From the NCBI GenBank assembly GCA_024036415.1, contig JAMWET010004109.1, positions 159,501 to 223,500 of the forward strand: 64,000 nucleotides of DNA, read 5' to 3'. Below are positions 57,541 to 64,000 of the stretch, piece after piece; position 1 is the stretch's first letter; each line of letters begins with the position of its first letter. The stretch is from Prochilodus magdalenae (Eukaryota > Chordata > Actinopteri > Characiformes > Prochilodontidae). Made by a program: the position numbers and the translations under genes. The notes under the pieces were generated by a model. That model saw only the letters and a program-made list of their open reading frames with translations. It made no database searches and was not told where the DNA came from.

Positions 57541-58320
57541 TTTATCGGCACTCTAGACACTTATCCGGTACATCTGCACTCCAGGACACTCTAGACACTC
57601 CTGGACACTCTAGACAATTTACTGTATATACTGTACATCTGCATTCCTGGACACTCTAGACACTCCTGGACACTCTAGATACTCCTGGACACTCTAGACA
57701 AGTTACTGTATATCCTGCACTTCTGCACTCCTGGACACTCTAGACATTTTACTGTATATCTTGTACATCTGCACTCCTCAAAACATTGAGACACTTCTGG
57801 ACACTCTAGACACTTTACTGTATATCCTGTACATCTGCACTCCTGGACTCTCTAGACACTCCTGGACACTCTAGACAATTTACTGTATATCTTGTACATC
57901 TGCACTCCTTAAAACATCTCGAGACTTTTCTGGACACTCTAGACATTATACTGTATATCCTGTACATCTGCACTCCTGGACACTCTAGACAATCCTGGAC
58001 ACTCTAGACACTTTACTGTATATCTTATACATCTGCACTCCTCAAAACATCTCGAGACACTCCTGGACACTCTAGACACTTTACTGTATATCCAGTACAT
58101 CTGCACTCCTGGACACTCTAGACACTCCTGGACACTCTAGACAATTTACTGTATATCCTGTACATCTGCACTACTGGACTCTCTAGACACTCCTGGACAC
58201 TCTAGACACTTTACTGTGTATCCTGTACATCTGCGCTCCTGGACACTCTAGACACTCCTGAACATTCTAGACACTATACTGTATATCCTGTACATCTGCA
58301 CTCCTGGACACTCTAGGACT
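57541..58320. repeat. 46-bp minisatellite family, second array with extended unit
   Basis: It uses the same core as 54432-56235 ('atctgcactcctggacactc') but many units carry an extra 'tagacactcctggacactc' or a 'caaaacatctcgagacac' segment, making longer units. The array ends at 'cactctaggactcaaaatct'. Confidence 0.9.
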
Positions 58321-59265
58321 CAAAATCTCTAGTTCAGTCTCAGAAGATGGTTTAGCATTAGTTGGATTTTTATACTTCCAAGAAACATGGTGTTGAGGTT
58401 CTGAACTCTTCTAGGGTAGTGAGTCCATAGTTCTGAGCCTACCAGCAGCTTCTTTGTCTGTTGTGTCTCCTGTCTCCTTTTTCCAGTGAGAAACTTCTTT
58501 AACAGCTACTCCTCCTTTCAGATCTCCATAGCATTGGACATCTTCTCACAGTGGAAGAAGGATGGACAGAAACACCTGTGGATGTTCTCAGATCTGATGC
58601 TAAAGGTGGAGCTTGATGTTCTCCAACTCTCTGTTAGAGAGTTCTTTGGTGGTTGTTAGGATCCCCATCTTTGATTTTTAGCTTTTAAATTTGATTAAGT
58701 ATATAGCCTAGAGTAGCCAAAATTAAAAATTTATATTGTGATATTAATTTTCATAATTTGATATGTATTAATATATGGTTGATGAGTTTTTGCAAGGGGA
58801 CAGATTTGGCAACATGACGGTCTAAACTCTGGTGGTTCAAACCAACATGGTCCAAACTACTGCAGTAGAAACAGGGTCTGACAGTTTTGGGAAACCATTG
58901 TAGTTTATAAGCTAGTGAATTAAATGGTGCATTGTGCCATGGTAGTTCAATGCTAGCCCTGTATGGGAAACCCCGGATTGGCACCCCAGATTACCCCATA
59001 GCGTTGACCAGGCTTTCCACAGTATCGTATTTGCAGAGACAATTTTTTGGGTCAATTAAAAAACAATCACATTCTGCTAGAAAGGTTTTACCTCTCTATC
59101 TTCAACTCCCTCTCAGCATCCTTTATTCAGCATTATTTTTCTGGTCTAAATCTGGCACATGTCCAATAGATTGAGGGTGCTTGTGTGGATCACACATGGT
59201 TTCGAGATGCAGACCATATTCGCACCAGATTAGTGCCATGCCTCAGCCAAAACTAGGCAACTTTT
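58321..59265. other. Intron 1 sequence without a recognised feature
   Basis: Unique sequence. No domain-bearing frame was found on either strand. Confidence 0.35.
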
Positions 59266-59267
59266 GG

Positions 59268-59780
59268 CCTTGTAGATGTGGGCCACTTTTGGCTCACATG
59301 CAGCCTGCCAATAGACAGCACTGCCATACCTGTGCCAGAAGTAGACCAGGTCTGTTTTGGAACATGTGGACCACATGAGTTTTATACACATCGGCCACAT
59401 TTTGATTACACACAGCTGGCCAGTAGGCAGCACTGCAGTACCTGTGCCAGAAATGGGCCAGATTTCACATTTCTGTTTCAAATAAGCTGGCCCAAATGGA
59501 TTTTTTTTAATATATGGGGCCATTTTGGCTCACATACAGTTTACAAATAGCAGTAAGCCGAAGGAACATGTGGACCAGCAGAGTTTTTATATATGTGGAC
59601 CACTTTTGGCTCACATTCATCTGGCCAGTAGGCATCACTACCGTACCAGAAGTGGAACAGATCTGTTTTGGGATAGCTGGGCCATATAAGTTTTTAATAC
59701 ATGTGGCTCACATATAGGTTGCCGGTGCCACCATTGGGCCAGCAGGGCCCTATATTTGCCAGATGTGGCCCACAAACTAT
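59268..59780. repeat. Tandem repeat of about 110-150 bp, 'GGCCACTTTTGGCTCACAT' type
   Basis: The phrase 'ggccacttttggctcacat' or a variant occurs near 59281, 59391, 59518, 59598 and 59703. 'cagcactgccatacctgtgc' or a variant occurs near 59318, 59427 and 59634. Units are uneven. The array ends about 185 bp from the splice donor of coding exon 1. Confidence 0.75.
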
Positions 59781-59964
59781 CCGGAATAGTGCTATCCCTT
59801 ATATCCACATGTCTAGGTCACACATCAGTGTAATTTCAGTAAACATGGCATTACAGGATGCCGAGTGTGTCTGTAACCTGAAACGAAGATGACGAACAAG
59901 GAAAAAGGAAAAGAGGAATTAAAAAAACATTGTTTTGGAATAAAACGACGAGTAAGACGTTTAC

Positions 59965-60102
59965 CTGCGAGGCAGCCCATGATTGATAGCAGCAGTAGCC
60001 GTTTCCATAGTAACGTCATCTTCAGTTGCCAAGGGCGAATATGACTCTCATCCAATTGCTTGTGAATGGAACGATTTTTCCCTTGAATGCGAGATGTATA
60101 AT
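59965..60102 (-). CDS. cntn3: Contactin-3-like coding exon 1 (5' UTR and signal peptide)
   Basis: The acceptor is 'cttttcccacag' at 60114-60103 and the donor is 'ctcgcag|gtaaac'. The 138-bp exon holds 83 bp of 5' UTR and a start at 60019. From there it reads M-T-L-L-W-K-R-L-L-L-L-S-I-M-G-C-L-A, a basic-hydrophobic signal peptide, ending in phase 1. Human CNTN3, from memory, begins MMFPWKQLILLSFIGCLGG, a close match (WK, LLS-GCL). An in-frame ATG at 60055 would add 12 residues (MDESHIRPWQLK). I prefer 60019 because it has A at -3 and places the hydrophobic core at the N terminus. The presence of an acceptor implies a noncoding first exon further upstream, probably beyond the window. The signal sends the protein to the secretory pathway. 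Confidence 0.88.
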
Positions 60103-61145
60103 CTGTGGGAAAAGTAATTACAGAAATAATTAAAATGAGACATTTTGGGCCAAATGTGACAGGCTGTTTCTATCTTTACTCTTTTTCTTTATTCATCTTT
60201 TGGGTTTTTTTTTTTTTTTTGGCTTTTTGCTTCGCAGACACATCAATGCTCATACTGTTCTTCATCACCTTCACTCCTAGGACTAAGAGCTATTTAAAAA
60301 GTTGGATCCCAGAAGATAAAATACAAAACACGAATATAATAGCATGCAAACATGAGCTTCCCCTGCTTCCTCCAGAGAGAGAGAGAGAGAGAGAGAGAGA
60401 AGCCTCCGGTTTAAAAGAGGGAGGGATGCAGACGGAGACGGAAAAGCACCAGCTGTAAAGAGCGAGATGACATTTTGATTATGAACCGTAGGAAAGAGCC
60501 GGAGCCGTGTTCTTTTAAAGTGCTCTGTAATTGGAACCCCCCTTCACCTCAGCCTCTTAGAACGTTTACGCCGAGCAGTTCGGAAGGTGAAGAAGCACAG
60601 CACCGTTGAAATTACTCAGGCCTTGTCAAACAAACAGAAACTTGCTTTCTCATAAAATCGGAGAGATTTGCATCTGCTGACCTCATCAGTTGCTGCCCCT
60701 CACTTATTAATAGGCGCCCTCAGCCTGGATGCTGCTGCTGCTCCACCAACGCTCCATGCAAAGGCATGCTAAGCCTATTACTGTATCCTTTTCTAACTGC
60801 TACATGTTTTTCTGTAGAGCTTCCAGGGAAGGTTCTCTTGAAGCCTGGATACGTCCCAAGCTGCTACAGAATAGAACTGGAATTGTAGCCTTCAGCGAAG
60901 CTCTACAGCATGGTCAAAGCTCTCAGGACCCCAGATTTAGCCCTTTGATGCTGTACCGCAGCCTTTTCAGGGCATGTTTAGCACTTGTATGGCAAGATGT
61001 TCTGCTGTAGCGTTGATAGGTTACAACTGCAAATAAAGACCGTCGTATCAGCAAGGAGCAATGTACACTCATCTTCAAAAAATAGCTCACAGATACCTGC
61101 ACCCAGAACAAGTCAACCCACAGGAATGAAACTTGGTTAGGTTTG
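60103..61145. other. Upstream intron/5' region of the contactin gene
   Basis: Mostly unique sequence with a T run (60207-60222) and a (GA)n run (60375-60401). A 93-codon frame at 60729-61010 has no recognisable domain. No promoter or first exon could be identified. Confidence 0.35.
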
Positions 61146-61149
61146 ACGT

Positions 61150-61735
61150 AAGCAGGGACCGTCCATATCTCTGTACCTGACTGACCCAACATCCACGATT
61201 CCAGACATCTAGCGAGCAGTGGTGTCCTCCATGAGTCACCCTGTTAGTGCAGCACCATTGGCAGACGGCTGCACCACGCAGGACTACATGCACACAGACC
61301 GTTACCACGACTGTCCTTAACACCACGTCACCGTCACCAAAGACTGCAGTGGTGTCGTACCAGACTGTCATGGAGTGACTCAGAATGGCAGCGGGTCATC
61401 TTCAGTGACGAGTCCCGCTTTAGTCTTGGTGGAGACGCCCAACGAATCCGTGTGTGGAGGCACCGTGGTCAACACCGAGCTGAACGGTTTGTTGTCACAC
61501 GTCCAGAAGGCCTGGTGTACCTCCACCTCCACCCCTACCGCACCCTCTGCAGGAACTGTGTGAGGATGTTCAAGCTGCATGGGATGGATTATCACAGGAC
61601 TCCATTAGGAACCTCTACAGCTCCATACCGAGACGTCTGGCGTGTTGGGTTAGCAAACATGGCGGCCCGACGCCACCATACTGAGAGACAGACTTCTGTA
61701 TGTGTAGCTCAATAAATATTGATCATAGTCTAAAT
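61150..61735 (+). mobile_element. Tc1-like element family B, copy 4 (internally deleted)
   Basis: It starts within 'gtccatatctctgtacctga', passes through 'gtggtgtcctccatgag', the frame EWQRVIFSDESRFSL, then RFVVTRPEGLVYLHLHPYRT, and ends at 'gctcaataaatattgatc'. It matches copies at 25360-25900 and 29130-29635 along its whole length. Confidence 0.8.
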
Positions 61736-61799
61736 TTATCATCATTTTTCCAATAATGCATCCCATGCAGCTTGAATAATCTCACAACAACTTTTTGCT

Positions 61800-64000
61800 A
61801 CCCGTTTCGAGTACCCAGTAAGTAAGACTGTTTCAATTGCTTCTACAATATCAAGCTTGGCTAGCCAATAGCATCACTTGGAGCACATCTGACAACGGCC
61901 AATTAGAATGGCGAACAGTATTTTTTTCCATTGTGTCCCATTTTATATCTTTTGGACGCCGAGAACTGTCATCGCTCCAGTGCTGCAACACCTTTTCAGC
62001 CTACATTCAGCCTACTAGACAAATTGGTCTTCTCCGAGCATGAGATGAAATAGTCACAAGGCGTTTTAAGATGTCACCCTGGAGGTTCAGCAGTATTTGC
62101 ACACACAGTCTGTTCTAGCTAAGACTTCTCTTGGATTCCACTAGTTGTGCCTCCTAGCCCCATAAACAGAGATGTGGGCAGGGATGAGCTGCGGCCGTTT
62201 TGGTTAGAGGGTTCATAATCTTTGGTTTGGGAAAGCCTTGACTCAGCACAGCAGTGCTGGTGTGAAGAACTGGTGGGTGCCTGTTGTGATGGTGGGACTG
62301 GAGAGGGGTTTCCAGGGGGTTTGACTGGCGACTTATCAAGGCCAATGTCCTTTGACCACTAATGAGGGACCAGAGGATGACCGAAACAAACAAGCAGCAG
62401 ATGAGCTGTTATCTTTGACTGTACATCTACAAGGTGGACCAGCAAAGTAGGAGTGTCTACCGACTGGTGATTGACTTTCAGGGGGCAGGCCTAGAGGTAA
62501 CCAAAAGGAACTGTTCCTTGGCATCCCAACAAAAATCTCATTTTGATACCCATTTGGAGCGCCCTAGCAAGCAGGACTGTTTCAATTGCCTCTTTAATAC
62601 CAAGACTGAGCAGCCAGGACTGCCACTTGGAACCAATTGTTCATTAGAATGCCAGTACAGTATTTTTCTCCATTGTGTCCCGTTTTGTATCCTTTGGAAG
62701 CGGAGAACTGTCATCGCTCCGATGCTGCAACTCAGAAAATGCAAAGTCTTTTCATTCGCATTCAGCCTACCAGACAAGCTCGTCTTCTCCGAGCATGAGA
62801 TGAATAGTCTCAAGGCATTTAAAGATGTCACCCTGGAGGTTCAGCACTATTTGCACACACAGCCTGTTCTTAGGCTTTAGCTCAAGCTTAGCCTTCTCTT
62901 GCCTTCTAGTAGCTGTGCTTCCTAACCCCATAAACAGAGATTTGGAGCGAGGATGAGCTGCTGCCGAAAACCATGGCTCAGCACAGCACTGCTGGTGTGA
63001 GTAATCAGTGGGTGTCTTTTGCGGTGGTGGGACTTTAGGGGGGTCCGTTTGGCAACTTTCTGAGGATGAAGCCAATGTTCTTTAACCATAAATGAAGAAC
63101 TAGAGGAGGACCAACAAAAACTGATTTTAGAACTACAAGGTGGACCAGCAAGGTAGGAGTGTCTACCGACTGGTGATTCGACTTGTCGACTTTCAGGGGG
63201 CAGCCCTACAGGTAACCGAAAGGAACTGTTCATTGGCATCCCAACAAAAACCCAATTTGGCACCCATTTGGAGCGCCCTAGCAAGCAGGACTGTTTCAAT
63301 TGCCTCTTTAATACCAAGACTGAGTAGCCAAGACTGCCATTTGGAACCATTTCAAAATGTTCCTTAGAATGCCGAACAGTATTTTTCTCCATTGTGTCCC
63401 ATTTTGTATCTTTGGAAGCGGAGAACTGTCATCGCTCCGATGCTGCAATTCTTTTCATTCACATTCAGCCTACCAGACAAGCTCGTCTTCTCCGAGCATG
63501 AGATGAATAGTCCCAAGGCATTTAAAGATGTCACCCTGGAGGTTCAGCACTATTTGCACACACAGTCTGTTCTTAGGCTTTAGCTCAAGCTTAGCTACCT
63601 CTTGCCTTCTAGTAGCTGTGCTTCCTAACCCCATAAACAGAGATTTGGAGCGAGGATGAGCTGCTGCTGTTTTGGTTAGGGGTTGCATAATCTTTGGTTG
63701 GTGAAAGCCTTGGCTCAGCGCAGCAGTGCTGGTGTGAGTAATCAGTGGGTGTCTTTTGCGGTGGTGGGACTTTAGGGGGGTCTGTTTGGCAACTTTTTGA
63801 GGATGAAGCCAATGTTCTTTAACCATAAATGAAGAACTAGAGGAGGACCAACACAAACTGATTTTAGACCTACAAGGTGGACCAGCAAGGTAGGAGTGTC
63901 TACCGACTGGTGATTCGACTTGTCGACTTTCAGGGGGCAGCCACACAGGTAACCGAAAGGAATTGTTCATTGGCATCCCAACAAAAACCCAATTTGGCAC
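61800..64000. repeat. Tandem satellite of about 0.70-0.77 kb, running off the window
   Basis: The anchor 'cataaacagaga' lies at 62161, 62929 and 63632. The anchor 'ggtggaccagcaa' lies at 62433, 63139 and 63877. A partial first copy starts near 61800. Units share 'aaagatgtcaccctggaggt' and 'gtgtcccattttgtatc'. Minus-strand frames up to 176 codons recur in copies but have no recognisable domain. The 'ctacaaggtggaccagcaag' stretch also occurs, inverted, in family P elements. Confidence 0.85.

Noticed and set aside
50428..58320. CRISPR-like regular repeats
   Set aside because: The 25-bp and 46-bp units are directly adjacent without unique spacers, the host is a eukaryote, and no cas-like gene is present. 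They are minisatellites.
62767..64000. Protein-coding genes in the minus-strand frames of the terminal satellite
   Set aside because: The frames recur because the DNA is tandemly repeated. They start and stop at different points in each copy and match no domain I know.

Overview
The window looks like vertebrate, specifically teleost, nuclear DNA. It has long introns with GT/AG splice sites, dense Tc1/mariner relics, hAT-type elements, tRNA-derived SINEs, and many micro- and minisatellites. Several dispersed repeats resemble ones common in otophysan fishes (characins, catfishes, cyprinoids), but the species cannot be fixed from this window. There is no prokaryotic-style gene organisation, CRISPR array or operon.

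One gene is supported. It is the 5' half of a contactin gene, best matched to contactin-3 (cntn3/BIG-1), on the minus strand. Seven coding exons were rebuilt by hand: 60102-59965 (5' UTR plus signal peptide), 47121-46986, 24738-24563, 20136-20041, 9443-9240, 8814-8712 and 6380-6196. Every junction has AG/GT borders and the codon phases close through all six (1, 2, 1, 1, 2, 1). Together they encode about 318 residues: the signal peptide and the first three Ig-like domains, each with its Cys-Trp-Cys core. From memory, contactins are about 1000 residues long, with six Ig domains, four FN3 domains and a GPI anchor. The rest of the gene should lie beyond position 1, and a noncoding first exon may lie beyond 60102.

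Almost everything else is intron. Intron 1 (47.1-60.0 kb) holds a 25-bp minisatellite of 2.9 kb with a 550-bp higher-order duplication, a 46-bp minisatellite split in two, a hAT-like element carrying a nested solo LTR, and a short telomere-repeat tract. Intron 2 (24.7-47.0 kb) holds Tc1 relics, SINEs, MITEs, a telomere-like 26-bp array and other minisatellites. Intron 3 (20.1-24.6 kb) holds an 863-bp GAA-rich tract and a 789-bp near-perfect palindrome that stops 35 bp from a splice donor. Intron 4 (9.4-20.0 kb) holds two more polypurine tracts, a GATA/GACA (Bkm-type) block, and a 531-bp Tc1-like element inside an ATGT microsatellite. Intron 5 is short (425 bp). Intron 6 is largely a 'CTTCTAGAACCCATGTG' minisatellite. 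Upstream of the signal-peptide exon are a deleted Tc1-like element and a 0.7-kb tandem satellite that runs off the window.

There is no clear novel multi-gene system. The items most worth a second look are the palindrome beside the exon, the family of deleted Tc1-like copies, the polypurine tracts with a shared seed repeat, the satellite that shares sequence with the palindromic repeat family, and an unexplained signal-peptide-like ORF region at 28.4-28.9 kb.
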